A stretch of 64,000 bases of DNA from Symbiobacterium terraclitae (GTDB taxonomy: Bacteria; Bacillota; Sulfobacillia; Symbiobacteriales; Symbiobacteriaceae). Below are positions 26,900 to 35,673 of the stretch, one piece after another (position 1 is the first letter of the stretch; each line of letters starts with the position of its first letter). The stretch covers positions 38,024-102,023 of the forward strand of contig NZ_JAGGLG010000013.1 in the NCBI RefSeq assembly GCF_017874315.1, in the 5' to 3' direction. The notes under the pieces were generated by a model, which was not told the DNA's origin, ran no database searches, and saw nothing but the letters and a program-made list of their open reading frames with translations. The position numbers were made by a program, and so were the translations under genes.

Positions 26900-27300
26900 G
26901 GCCTCCACCTCCCTCATCAGGCGATGAAACAAGTCTATTGTAGCAGACAAAGGCGCCTGCAGCCTCTGCATGACGTGCTGGCCGCGCGGGCGCTCCCGCC
27001 TCCCCTCCGCCGTTTTCGCCGGGGAGCGAGTCGGTTGTCCGCCGCGCGCACACCCGCTACACAGCGGCGACTCCGCGCGCGGGCCGGCTTCACCTTCCGC
27101 GCCGGGAGCCCCTGCCGCCGCAGTCGCCCGAACACGTGCGAATTCCCTTGCAATGAAGGAAACCCGACCGCCCGGGGCGAACCCTCATGTGATGAGGGAA
27201 CCTTCACACCGCGCCGTGAAGTGCGGCTGCCTGCACCCCGGTCGACTCCCGGTAATCGGGTCCGGGGCGTCCTCGGTCGTGCCGTCTCTCTGTGCGCCCA
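26900..27300. promoter_or_regulatory. Divergent control region with several short inverted repeats
   Basis: No gene. Inverted repeats include CCCTCAT/ATGAGGG with a 3-base spacer at 27182-27198 and a related CCTCAT...ATGA pair near 26914-26927, close to the regulator gene start. CTTCAC/GTGAAG arms follow near 27203-27222. These could be operators of the adjacent regulator; that is inference. Confidence 0.4.
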
Positions 27301-27322
27301 ATCGTACAGGTTTCTGTACGAT
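27301..27322. promoter_or_regulatory. Perfect palindromic operator before the flavoprotein operon
   Basis: Arms ATCGTACAG and CTGTACGAT, 9 bp each and perfectly complementary, with a 4-base centre, 54 bp before the first start codon. A matching half-site GTACGAT occurs upstream of glpA near 40594-40603. The binding protein is unknown. Confidence 0.6.
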
Positions 27323-27376
27323 ATCCGGCCCCGGTTTCCTCCGACGTGCGACTAACCTGAGAGGAAGTGATCCCGC

Positions 27377-28792
27377 ATGATCAGCACGCAGACCCTCGCC
27401 GGCGAACTGAAGGCGCTGCTCGGGGAGGACCGCGTCCTCACCGAGCCCGAGCAACTCACCCAGCGCGCCGTGGACACGTGGCCGCTGCGGCTGGTCCAGC
27501 AGGTGGCGGGCGCGCAGCCGGTCCTGCCGCGCCTGGTCCTGCGCCCCCGGTCCACCGCCGAGGTCGCCCGGGCCCTGGCGTACCTCAGCGAGCGGGGCGT
27601 CCCCGTCGTGCCCTACGGCGGCGGCTCCGGCGTCACCGGCGGGGCGGTCCCCACCGCGGAGAGCGTCGTGCTCGATCTGGGTGCGATGAACCAGATCCTC
27701 TCCCTCGACGCCGACAACATGACGGTCACGGTGCAGCCGGGCGTCCTGCTGGCCGACCTGGAGCGCTGGGTGAATGAGCGGGGCTTCATCACCGGCCACT
27801 ACCCCCAGTCCATCGACGTGGCCCAGGTGGGCGGGCTGGTGGCCACCTTCAGCGCCGGGCAGTTCTCCACCAAGTACGGCAACATCGAGGACATGCTGGC
27901 AGGGCTGGAGGCGGTGCTGCCGTCCGGCGAGGTGGTGCGCGTCCACTGCGTGCCGCGGCGCGCGGTCGGCCCCGACCTGCGCCACCTCTGGATCGGCTCC
28001 GAGGGCACGCTCGGCGTGATCACCGAGGTGACCCTCAAGCTCTTCCCGAAGCCCGCCGAGCGCTGGATGCAGGCCTACGCCGTGCCCTCCATGCGGCAGG
28101 GCCTGGCGATCATCCAGCGGTTCATGCAGGCCGGCTGGAAGCCGGCGGTGGTCCGCCTCATCGACTTCATCGAGGCCGCCCGGCTGCTGCAGGATACCAT
28201 GCCAGGGGAGGAGGCGCTCCTGATTCTGCTCTCCGAGGGACCGTCGGGCTGCCCCGCCGTGGAGGGCGCCGCGCTGGACGCGATTGTGCGGGACGGCGGC
28301 GGCCGCCCCATGGGCGAGCGGCCGGTGGAGCTCTGGCTGGAGCGGCGCAACGACGTCCACGAGTTCGACCAGTACATCAACATGGGCATCATCGTCGACA
28401 CCATCGAGGTGGCCGCCCCCTGGACCCGCATCGCCGACATCTACGAGCAGGTGACGACCCGGGTGAGGGCCGAGGTGCCAGAGCTCGTCATCATCATGGG
28501 CCACTCCTCCCACAGCTACATCCAGGGCACCAACCTCTACTTCATCTTCGGCGCCCAACCGCCGCGGGACCCCGCCGAGGTGGAGCGGGTCTACTGGTCG
28601 GTCTGGGAGCGGGTGATGGCGATCACGCGGGAGTGCGGCGGCACCATCTGCCACCACCACGGCATCGGCAAGCTCCGGGCCCGCTGGGTGCCGGAGGAGC
28701 TGGGCAGCGCCTGGCCGCTGCTCCGCCGGCTGAAGCAGGCCCTGGACCCGGGCGGCGTGATGAACCCGGGCACCCTCCTTCCGCCCGAGTGA
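27377..28792 (+). CDS. FAD-linked oxidase of the GlcD / alkyl-DHAP synthase type
   Basis: 471-residue flavoprotein of the vanillyl-alcohol-oxidase fold. The FAD domain (about 45-225) carries VPYGGGSGVTGG and GSEGTLGVITEVTLKL. The C-terminal part has the HHHGIGKLRARW signature, seen in both D-2-hydroxyacid dehydrogenases and alkylglycerone-phosphate synthases. No Fe-S domain is present. Reaction uncertain: oxidation of a hydroxy acid or a DHAP-linked reaction. It is followed 34 bp later by a GlpD-like gene, which favours a role in glycerol or glycerolipid metabolism. ATG at 27377. Confidence 0.82.
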   Translation: MISTQTLAGELKALLGEDRVLTEPEQLTQRAVDTWPLRLVQQVAGAQPVLPRLVLRPRSTAEVARALAYLSERGVPVVPYGGGSGVTGGAVPTAESVVLDLGAMNQILSLDADNMTVTVQPGVLLADLERWVNERGFITGHYPQSIDVAQVGGLVATFSAGQFSTKYGNIEDMLAGLEAVLPSGEVVRVHCVPRRAVGPDLRHLWIGSEGTLGVITEVTLKLFPKPAERWMQAYAVPSMRQGLAIIQRFMQAGWKPAVVRLIDFIEAARLLQDTMPGEEALLILLSEGPSGCPAVEGAALDAIVRDGGGRPMGERPVELWLERRNDVHEFDQYINMGIIVDTIEVAAPWTRIADIYEQVTTRVRAEVPELVIIMGHSSHSYIQGTNLYFIFGAQPPRDPAEVERVYWSVWERVMAITRECGGTICHHHGIGKLRARWVPEELGSAWPLLRRLKQALDPGGVMNPGTLLPPE

Positions 28793-28826
28793 CGGCCCCC
28801 TGGTGCACCCGAAGGAGGTGGTTGCG

Positions 28827-30497
28827 GTGACCCAGTATCCGTTCAGCGCAGCGGGCCGTGCGGCCGCGCTGCAGCGGCTGGCAGCGGAGACGTTCGACCT
28901 GCTGGTCGTCGGCGGCGGCATCACCGGAGCGGGTCTCGCCCGCGACGCGGCCCTGCGCGGGCTCCGCGTGGCCCTGGTGGAGAAGGAGGACTTCGGGCAC
29001 GGCACGTCCAGCCGCTCCTCCAAGCTGGTCCACGGCGGCCTGCGCTACCTGGCCTACGGTGAGGTCCGCCTGGTGCGGGAGTCCGCCCGGGAGCGGGCGG
29101 TGCTCCGGCACATCGCCCCCCACCTCGTCCACCCGCTGCCCTTCGTCTTCCCCCTCTTCCGGGGCGACAGCACGGCCTTCTACCGGGCCGGTCTCATCCT
29201 GTACGACCGGCTGGCCGGCGTCTCGCCGGGCGAGAAGCACCGCATGCTCGACCCGGTCGCCGTGCGGGAGTGGGCCCCCGGGCTGCGCGAACCCCTGACC
29301 GGCGGCATCGTCTACGGTGAGTACATCACCGACGACGCCCGCCTGACGATGGAGAACGCCCGCGCTGCCGCCGAACTGGGCGCAGCGGTGGCCAACCACG
29401 TGTGCGCCACCGGCTTCCTGCAGGACGGCGACCGGGTGGTGGGCGCTACCGTGGAGGACGCCCTTTCCGGGAACGCCTTCCCCGTGACCGCCCGCGTGGT
29501 GGTCGTCGCCACGGGGCCGTGGGCGGAGCAGACGCTCGCCGCCGGTTCGATGTCGCCCCCCAAGCACCTGCTGCTCAGCAAGGGGGTGCACCTGCTCCTG
29601 CCGGCGGACCGCCTGCCGCTGGCGGGGGCCGTCACCCTGCGGCTCCCGGACGGCACCATGGGGTTCGCCATCCCCCGCTGGGGGTACGTCTACGTGGGCA
29701 CCACGGACGTGCAGTACGCGGGCAGCATCGACGCCCCGGAGGCCGACCCCGCCGCCGTCGGGCACCTGCTGCACCTGGTGCAGTCCTCCTTCCCCGAGGC
29801 CGGCATCACGGAGGACGACATCGTCGCCACCTGGGCCGGCGTCCGGCCGCTGATCGCGCAGCCGGGCAGGTCCCCGCGCGACACCTCCCGGCACGACGAG
29901 GTGTGGCGCATCCAGCCGGGCCTGCTCGCCATCGTCGGCGGCAAGCTGACGACGTACCGGCAGATGGCCAACCGGGTCATGACCCAGGTGGCCCGGGAGC
30001 TGGGGCGAGACCTGGGCGACAACCGCCGGACCGCCGCCGAGCCCCTTCCGGGCGGACGGGTCGGCGCGGCCGGGTTCGGCGCATTCCGGGACCGGATGCT
30101 CGCTGCGTACGACGCGGCCGGCGTCCCCGCCCGGGCCACCGACCGCATCGCCTGGCTCTACGGCGGGGGCATGGAGACGCTCCTGGCCTACGGGGCCGAG
30201 GACCCCGCCTGGCTGCAGCCCCTGGCCCCTGGCGCGCCCGCCCTGCGCGGCGAAGTCCGCCTGGCGGTGGAGCAGGAGATGGCGCTCACCCTCACCGACT
30301 TCATGGACCGCCGCTCGGCCCTGCTGCTGTTCAGCAACGACCAGGGCCGCGCCGCCGCACCCGAGGCCGCCCGGATCATGGGCGACCTGCTGGGCTGGAG
30401 CGAGGAGAAGCGCGCCGCCGAGATGGAGGCGTACCGCGCGGTGGCCGATCGCCACGCCGTGCACCGCGTGGCGGCTGCCGCAGAGCCCGTGGGATAG
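28827..30497 (+). CDS. glpD: FAD-dependent glycerol-3-phosphate dehydrogenase, aerobic type
   Basis: 556 residues. N-terminal FAD motif VVGGGITGAGLARDAALRG, then GTSSRSSKLVHGGLRYL, TDDARLTMENA and the GGKLTTYR motif near residue 372, all typical of GlpD/GlpO. It oxidises glycerol-3-phosphate to DHAP with electrons to quinone or oxygen. The C-terminal domain is GlpD-like and lacks the Fe-S cysteines found in glpA below. A GTG at 28827 follows AAGGAGGTGG. Second gene of the operon. Confidence 0.92.
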   Translation: MTQYPFSAAGRAAALQRLAAETFDLLVVGGGITGAGLARDAALRGLRVALVEKEDFGHGTSSRSSKLVHGGLRYLAYGEVRLVRESARERAVLRHIAPHLVHPLPFVFPLFRGDSTAFYRAGLILYDRLAGVSPGEKHRMLDPVAVREWAPGLREPLTGGIVYGEYITDDARLTMENARAAAELGAAVANHVCATGFLQDGDRVVGATVEDALSGNAFPVTARVVVVATGPWAEQTLAAGSMSPPKHLLLSKGVHLLLPADRLPLAGAVTLRLPDGTMGFAIPRWGYVYVGTTDVQYAGSIDAPEADPAAVGHLLHLVQSSFPEAGITEDDIVATWAGVRPLIAQPGRSPRDTSRHDEVWRIQPGLLAIVGGKLTTYRQMANRVMTQVARELGRDLGDNRRTAAEPLPGGRVGAAGFGAFRDRMLAAYDAAGVPARATDRIAWLYGGGMETLLAYGAEDPAWLQPLAPGAPALRGEVRLAVEQEMALTLTDFMDRRSALLLFSNDQGRAAAPEAARIMGDLLGWSEEKRAAEMEAYRAVADRHAVHRVAAAAEPVG

Positions 30498-30540
30498 CAT
30501 CCGAACGCCTGGTGCGGGACGACGGCCGACACCGCCGGGC

Positions 30541-30890
30541 CCGATGACGGCGGACAGCACGGCGCGGGCCGCCGTCGGACGCTACCGATCCCGATGACGG
30601 CGGACAGCACGGCGCGGGCCGACGTCGGACGCCACCGATCCCGATGACTGCGGACAGCACGGGGCGGGCCGACGTCAGACGCCACCGATCCCGATGACGG
30701 CGGACATCACGGCGCGGGCCGACGTCGGACACCACCGATCCCGATGACGGCGGACAGCACGGGGCGGGACGACGGCGGATGCCACCGGGCCCGATGACGG
30801 CGGACAGCACGGCGCGGGCCGCCGTCGGACGCCACCGGGCCCGATGACGGCGGACGCCACGAGCAGGGGTGCTGGCGGACACCGCCGGGA
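30541..30890. repeat. 50-bp tandem repeat array, seven copies
   Basis: Units of exactly 50 bp begin at 30541, 30591, 30641, 30691, 30741, 30791 and 30841, each opening with CCGATGACGGCGGACAGCAC or a close variant. Six are nearly identical and the last is diverged; partial diverged copies flank both ends (30512-30540, 30891-30900). The unit is not a multiple of three, so it does not encode a repeat protein. Confidence 0.95.
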
Positions 30891-30952
30891 CCGATCACCG
30901 CAGGTGACGGTGACCCGTCAGCGTTCACGCGCTGCAGGGAGCACGGCCTCCG

Positions 30953-31654
30953 GTGCCGAACCTCTCCCGCATGAGCAACCTCGAACTACTCGCCAAGGAG
31001 ATCATCGCCTGCGAGCGCTGCCCCCGCCTCCGTGCGTACTGCGCGGAGGTGGGGCGCATCCGCGTCCGCCGCTATCGAGACCAGGAGTACTGGGCCCGCC
31101 CGGTTCCCGGCTTCGGCGATCCCGCAGCCCGCCTGCTGATCCTCGGCCTCGCACCGGGCGCCCACGGCGCCAACCGCACCGGCCGCATGTTCACCGGAGA
31201 CGACTCCGGCCGCTGGCTCTACGGCGCCCTCTTCGACGCCGGCTTCGCCAACCAGCCCCAGGCGGTGAGCCGGGACGACGGCCTGCAGTTGACGGATGCC
31301 TACGTGAGCAACGTCGTGCGGTGCGCGCCGCCGGACAACAAGCCGACCGCGGCCGAGATCGCCGCCTGCCTCCCCCACCTGGAGGCGGAGCTCGGCTTGC
31401 TCCCCAACGTTCGGGTGGTCCTGGCGCTGGGGCGGATCGCCTTCGACACCTACGTCCGCCTCCGGCGCGCACAGGGGCACGACCTCGGCCGGCCCGCCTT
31501 CCGCCACGGAGCCGAGTACCACTTCCCCGGGCTGCCGGTGCTGCTCTGCAGCTACCACCCCAGCAGGCAGAACACAAACACCGGGGTGCTCACCCCGGTG
31601 ATGTGGCGGACCATATTCGCGCGGGCGCGGGAGCTGGTGGACGCCTCGCCCTAG
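30953..31654 (+). CDS. Uracil-DNA glycosylase, family 5 (UdgB-like)
   Basis: 233-residue Fe-S glycosylase that removes uracil, and in characterised members other deaminated bases, from DNA. Motif 1 is LGLAPGAHGANRTGRMFTGD near residue 65 and motif 2 is HPSRQNTNTG near residue 203; both are diagnostic of family 5. Four cysteines fit the cluster: CERC, C in AYC or VVRC, and LLC. The start is ambiguous: a GTG at 30953 has AGGGAG 14 bases upstream, while an ATG at 30971 has none. Plausible in a thermophile where cytosine deamination is frequent. Confidence 0.88.
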   Translation: MPNLSRMSNLELLAKEIIACERCPRLRAYCAEVGRIRVRRYRDQEYWARPVPGFGDPAARLLILGLAPGAHGANRTGRMFTGDDSGRWLYGALFDAGFANQPQAVSRDDGLQLTDAYVSNVVRCAPPDNKPTAAEIAACLPHLEAELGLLPNVRVVLALGRIAFDTYVRLRRAQGHDLGRPAFRHGAEYHFPGLPVLLCSYHPSRQNTNTGVLTPVMWRTIFARARELVDASP

Positions 31655-31741
31655 TGCGGTCCGGGACCCCAGTGCGCGTTGCGCCGTCGTGCGGTGCCGG
31701 GCCATCCGTGCATGGTTCGCCGTCGTGCAGACCCGGGACCC

Positions 31742-32524
31742 TTACCCCAGCGTGGTGTCCAGCAGCATCATGATGATGAAGCCGACCAGCAGCATGTACG
31801 TGGCGGTGCGCTCGTTGCCGCGCTCGTGCGTCTCGGGGATGATCTCGTCGCTGATGACGAAGAGCATCGCCCCGCCGGCGAAGGCCAGCGCCCACGGGAG
31901 GATGGGGTTTGCCAGCGTGACGGCGGCCACGCCCAGCAGCCCGCCCACTGGCTCGACCAACCCGGTGAGGAGCGTGATGAAGAAGACCTGCCCCACCGGG
32001 TAGCGCTCGGCCAGGAGCGCCAGCGCCACCGCCATCCCCTCGGGGACGTTCTGGATGCCGATGCCGGCGGCCAGGCTCAGGCCGCTGCCCAGGTCGCCGC
32101 TCCCGAAGCCGACGCCCACGGCCAGCCCTTCGGGGAAGTTGTGGATCGTGATGGCGATGATGAACAGCCAGATACGCTGCAGGGTCGAGGTGGCCGCACC
32201 GCCTTCCGGCCCTTTGATGAAGTGCTGGTGGGGCGAGTAGCGGTCCACCAGGTCGAGGAACAGACCTCCCAGGAAGAGGCCGGCTCCGGCCACCAGCGCG
32301 CCGCGCAGGCCGCCGCCGGCCCTCTCCATTGCCGGGATGAGCAGGCTGAAGACCGTGGCCGCCAGCATGACGCCCGCGGCCATTCCGAGCATGCCGTCGT
32401 AGATGCGTGGCGATACCTTGCGGGTGATGACGGCCGGAACCGCTCCAACAACTGTCGCCAGACCCGCCGCCAGGCTGGCCACCAACCCGAGGACGATCGG
32501 GTTTGCACTCAGCAACCCAGTCAT
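31742..32524 (-). CDS. ZIP family divalent metal transporter
   Basis: 260-residue membrane protein with about eight helices. The metal-site helices read HNFPEGLAVGVGFG near residue 130 and IGIQNVPEGMAVALAL near residue 155. Family members move Zn, Fe or Mn into the cytoplasm; the metal is not decided. The ATG at 32524 follows GGAGGT. A His-containing cytoplasmic loop (YSPHQHFIKG) is present. Single gene. Confidence 0.9.
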   Translation of the reverse strand: MTGLLSANPIVLGLVASLAAGLATVVGAVPAVITRKVSPRIYDGMLGMAAGVMLAATVFSLLIPAMERAGGGLRGALVAGAGLFLGGLFLDLVDRYSPHQHFIKGPEGGAATSTLQRIWLFIIAITIHNFPEGLAVGVGFGSGDLGSGLSLAAGIGIQNVPEGMAVALALLAERYPVGQVFFITLLTGLVEPVGGLLGVAAVTLANPILPWALAFAGGAMLFVISDEIIPETHERGNERTATYMLLVGFIIMMLLDTTLG

Positions 32525-32631
32525 CGGTTTACCGACCTCCCGGGTGCATTTTACCACGTGTTACATACCACTGTAACCATCCCGCTTCCTGGTGCGACTT
32601 CCACCGCTCCTCCCCGGCACCTTCCCCGCTG

Positions 32632-32865
32632 CGCGCCCGAGGGTGCCTGAGTCTGGGTTCCTCACCCAACCGGGAACCCCCTCGTACGCACCCCCGTGGT
32701 ACGTGAGTTTGGGCTCCTCGGTCACACCCCCGATACTCCGGCTCGTGTGCACCCCAGGGTACCTGAGTGCGGGCTCCGCGCTCACGCCCCGGCACTTCTC
32801 CTCGTCCACGCCCGAGGGCAATCAGGTACGGGCTCCCTCCCCGGGCACCCCCGCCCGTCCCCGGG
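32632..32865. repeat. Degenerate 60-bp tandem repeat, about four copies
   Basis: Units near 32636, 32696, 32756 and 32816 share the order GGGTnCCTGAGT, GGGCTCC, then a CAC/CGC stretch. Identity is low but the 60-base register is constant. The region between the ZIP gene and the sleL-like gene holds nothing else recognisable. Confidence 0.7.
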
Positions 32866-32895
32866 GCATACGATGGACCCGAGGGAGTGAGTGAC

Positions 32896-34170
32896 ATGGA
32901 AATCGCCGTCGTAAGGCCCGGCGAGTCGCTCTGGCAGATCGCCCGCCGCTATGGGGTGACAACCGAGCAGATCGCCGCGCTGAACGGCCTCCGGGATCCC
33001 AACCGGCTGGTCCCGGGCCTGGCCCTGCTCATCCCGGTGGAGCGCCGGCACGTGGTGCGCCCGGGGGAGACCCTGTGGCGCATCGCGCAGACGTACGGCA
33101 CCACCATCGACGCCATCGCCCGCGAGAACCGGCTCACCAACGTCAACCTCATCTACCCCGGCCAGATCCTGGTCATCCCCAGGGGAGATCGGCCGGTCAT
33201 CGAGGCCAACGCATACCAGGCCAACCTGGCCACGGGCAACGTGTCCTACACCGCCGAAGCGGCGCCGTACTTAACCTACATCAGCATGTTCAGCGCGGCC
33301 GTTACCGAGGACGGCGACGTGGTGCCGCCCAGGGCCGAGAACTTCATCGCCGCCGCCAACCGGGGCGGGGCCGCCGCGCTCCTCACGTTGACGAACTTCC
33401 GGGGGTCCACCTTCAGCTCGGACCTGGCCTCGGCGTTCCTGAACAACGACGCGGCCGTCGCGCGGGCCATCGACGAGTTGGTGATCATCCTGCGCGTGCA
33501 GGGGTATGCCGGACTCAACGTCGACTTCGAGTACGTCTACCCCAGCGACCGGGAGCCCTACAACAACTTCCTGCGGAGGCTGCGGCCCCGGCTGCACGCC
33601 GAGGGGTTCAGCCTGTCGACCGCGGTGGCTCCCAAGATCTCGGCCGGTCAGCCCGGGCTGCTGTATGAGGCCCACGATTACCCGGTGCACGGCGAGGTCT
33701 GCGACTTCGTGGTCCTGATGACCTACGAGTGGGGCTACGTGACCGGTCCGCCCATGGCCATCGCCCCCCTGCGGCAGGTCCGCCAGGTGCTGGACTACGC
33801 CGTGACCGCCATCCCCCGGAGCAAGATCATGATGGGGATCCCCACCTACGGCCGGGACTGGCGGTTGCCCTACGAGCGGGGCGTCACGCGCGCCGAGACC
33901 TTCTCCCCGGTCACCGCCGTCAACCGGGCAATCGACGTCGGCGCCGCAATCCAGTTCGACCAGGACGCCCAGTCGCCCTACTACCGCTACTGGGATGCAC
34001 AGGGCCGGGAGCACATCGTCTGGTTTGAGGACGCCCGCAGCCTGCAGGCGAAGTTCGACACCGTGAAGGAGTACGGGCTGCGCGGGGTTTCATACTGGGT
34101 CCTGGGAAACCCGTTCCCGCAAAACCTGCCGCTCCTGCAGGACAACTTCCGCGTCCGCCGCCTGCTCTGA
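32896..34170 (+). CDS. SleL/YaaH-like cortex-lytic hydrolase (2 LysM + GH18)
   Basis: 424 residues. Two LysM domains at about 4-48 and 53-97 (VVRPGESLWQIARRYGV and HVVRPGETLWRIAQTYGT) precede a GH18 catalytic barrel. The catalytic loop reads GLNVDFEYV near residue 210, with the acidic residues of the DxxDxE-type site, and YWVLGN lies near the end. No signal peptide is present, as in spore-associated SleL/YaaH proteins, which cleave cortex muramic-lactam peptidoglycan during germination. ATG at 32896. It fits the sigK-bearing genome; mother-cell expression is inference. Confidence 0.88.
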   Translation: MEIAVVRPGESLWQIARRYGVTTEQIAALNGLRDPNRLVPGLALLIPVERRHVVRPGETLWRIAQTYGTTIDAIARENRLTNVNLIYPGQILVIPRGDRPVIEANAYQANLATGNVSYTAEAAPYLTYISMFSAAVTEDGDVVPPRAENFIAAANRGGAAALLTLTNFRGSTFSSDLASAFLNNDAAVARAIDELVIILRVQGYAGLNVDFEYVYPSDREPYNNFLRRLRPRLHAEGFSLSTAVAPKISAGQPGLLYEAHDYPVHGEVCDFVVLMTYEWGYVTGPPMAIAPLRQVRQVLDYAVTAIPRSKIMMGIPTYGRDWRLPYERGVTRAETFSPVTAVNRAIDVGAAIQFDQDAQSPYYRYWDAQGREHIVWFEDARSLQAKFDTVKEYGLRGVSYWVLGNPFPQNLPLLQDNFRVRRLL

Positions 34171-34200
34171 CCTCCGGAGACGCCGGGGCGCGGACCCGTG

Positions 34201-34237
34201 AGCCCCCGTCCGGACTTCACCAGTTCCGGCGGGGGCT
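34201..34237 (+). terminator. Terminator-like hairpin after the sleL-like gene
   Basis: Arms AGCCCCCGtCCGGA (34201-34214) and TCCGGcGGGGGCT (34225-34237) pair with one mismatch/bulge around a 10-base loop. Confidence 0.65.
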
Positions 34238-34289
34238 TGATCCGCGTGGTAAGATATAGAGGTAACCTCCGCGAAAGAGGTGGGGTGGA

Positions 34290-35282
34290 TTGTCGCTGCT
34301 GTATCCTCTCCGGTTCTCACCCCTGTTCAAGGAACGTGTGTGGGGCGGCCGCCGCCTGTCCCGGTGGTTCCCCGACCTGCCCCCCGGCCCCATCGGCGAG
34401 GCCTGGGTGCTGAGCGACCATCCCCAGGGCCGGACCCCCATCGCCAACGGTCCGTTCCGGGGCGAGACCATCCAGAGCCTCCGTCAGCGCCTTGCAGAGG
34501 CTTACCCCGACCGGGGCGACCAGCTCCTGCTGGGCAGGAAGGGCGTACATCCCCGCACCGGTGAGTTCCCGCTCCTCTTCAAGCTCCTGGACGCACGGGA
34601 TGACCTCTCGGTCCAGGTGCACCCCGGCGACGATTTCCCGGGCCTTCCCCCCGGCGAGCTGGGCAAGAGCGAGATGTGGGTGGTGCTCGACGCAGAGCCC
34701 GGTGCGAGGCTGATCCACGGCCTGGCGGACGGCACGACCCGCGCCGGTCTCGCCGGGGCCGTCGCGCAGGGCCGCACGATGGAGGCGCTGCGCTCGGTCA
34801 CCGCGCGCCCCGGCGACGTGTACTACGTACCCGCCGGCGTGGTCCACGCCCTGGGTGCCGGGCTGCTGGTGGCGGAGATCCAGCAGTCCTCCGACACCAC
34901 GTACCGCCTGTACGACTACGACCGTCCCGGCCTCGACGGCAAGCCGCGCGAGCTGCACATCGAGCAGGCCCTCGCCTGCGCCAGCTACGCTCCGCCGCCT
35001 GCCCCCAGCCGGCTCCGGACGCCCGAGCCCAACCGGTGGGAGCCCCTGGTTACCTCGCCCTACTTCATCACCGAGTACGGACGGTGCATGAACTGCTGGT
35101 ACGGGGCCACCGACCCGAACACATTCGAAGTGCTGATGATCCTGGAGGGCACGGGCACCATCGAGTGGTTCCGGGAAGGCGTGGAACCGGTGGCCGCCGG
35201 CCAGACGTGGCTCCTCCCCGCCGAAATGGGCCGGTACCGCCTCACGGGCGAGTTCAGCGCCCTGCGCGTGCGGATGCCCTGA
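34290..35282 (+). CDS. manA: Class I mannose-6-phosphate isomerase
   Basis: 330-residue cupin enzyme interconverting mannose-6-P and fructose-6-P. Visible features are VWGGRRLSRWFPDLP near the N-terminus, the metal-site segment LSVQVHPGDDF near residue 105 (QxH), GKSEMWVVLDAEPGA, and YYVPAGVVHALGAGLLVAEIQQSSDTTYR with the second metal His. Length and motifs fit Bacillus ManA. The start is a TTG at 34290 preceded by GAGGTGG. Single gene. Confidence 0.93.
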   Translation: MSLLYPLRFSPLFKERVWGGRRLSRWFPDLPPGPIGEAWVLSDHPQGRTPIANGPFRGETIQSLRQRLAEAYPDRGDQLLLGRKGVHPRTGEFPLLFKLLDARDDLSVQVHPGDDFPGLPPGELGKSEMWVVLDAEPGARLIHGLADGTTRAGLAGAVAQGRTMEALRSVTARPGDVYYVPAGVVHALGAGLLVAEIQQSSDTTYRLYDYDRPGLDGKPRELHIEQALACASYAPPPAPSRLRTPEPNRWEPLVTSPYFITEYGRCMNCWYGATDPNTFEVLMILEGTGTIEWFREGVEPVAAGQTWLLPAEMGRYRLTGEFSALRVRMP

Positions 35283-35297
35283 GCTGCCCTCGGAGAT

Positions 35298-35473
35298 ACG
35301 TGGGCCCCTGAGCACGTGAGCCCCTGAGCACGTGAGCCCCTGAGCACGTGAGCCCCTGAGCACGTGAGCCCCTGAGCATGTGAGCCCCTGAGCACGTGAG
35401 CCCCTGAGCACGTGAGCCCCTGAGCACGTGGGCCCCTGAGCACGTGAGCCCCTGAGCACGTGAGCCCCTGAGC
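35298..35473. repeat. 16-bp tandem repeat array, eleven copies
   Basis: Exactly eleven 16-base units of ACGTGAGCCCCTGAGC, nearly identical (three have one change), starting 15 bp after the manA stop. Each junction creates GCACGTGA, so a CACGTG palindrome recurs every 16 bases. Confidence 0.97.
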
Positions 35474-35673
35474 CGTCGCCCGGCGCAGGGGCTCTCTCGC
35501 GCCCGCCGGGGACCACCGGCGCTGATCAACAAGCCACCCGCCTCTTGCAGGATCAGCTTCAGGGCGGATGCCCCGGGTGGTGACAATGCCCGGGGGCACG
35601 AAGTAAAGGTCTCAGGAGCGGCCTGCGGCTCCGGCCAAGCCCGGGCGAACAGGGGCAGGCGGTGCCTCCCGAC

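Noticed and set aside
30376..30928. Minus-strand open frames reading through the 50-bp array
   Set aside because: Repeat length is not divisible by three, frames merely lack stops, and no ribosome site is present.
34229..34260. Sigma-A promoter before manA
   Set aside because: TAAGAT is a fair -10, but the only TTGATC lies seven bases away and no -35 sits at a suitable distance.
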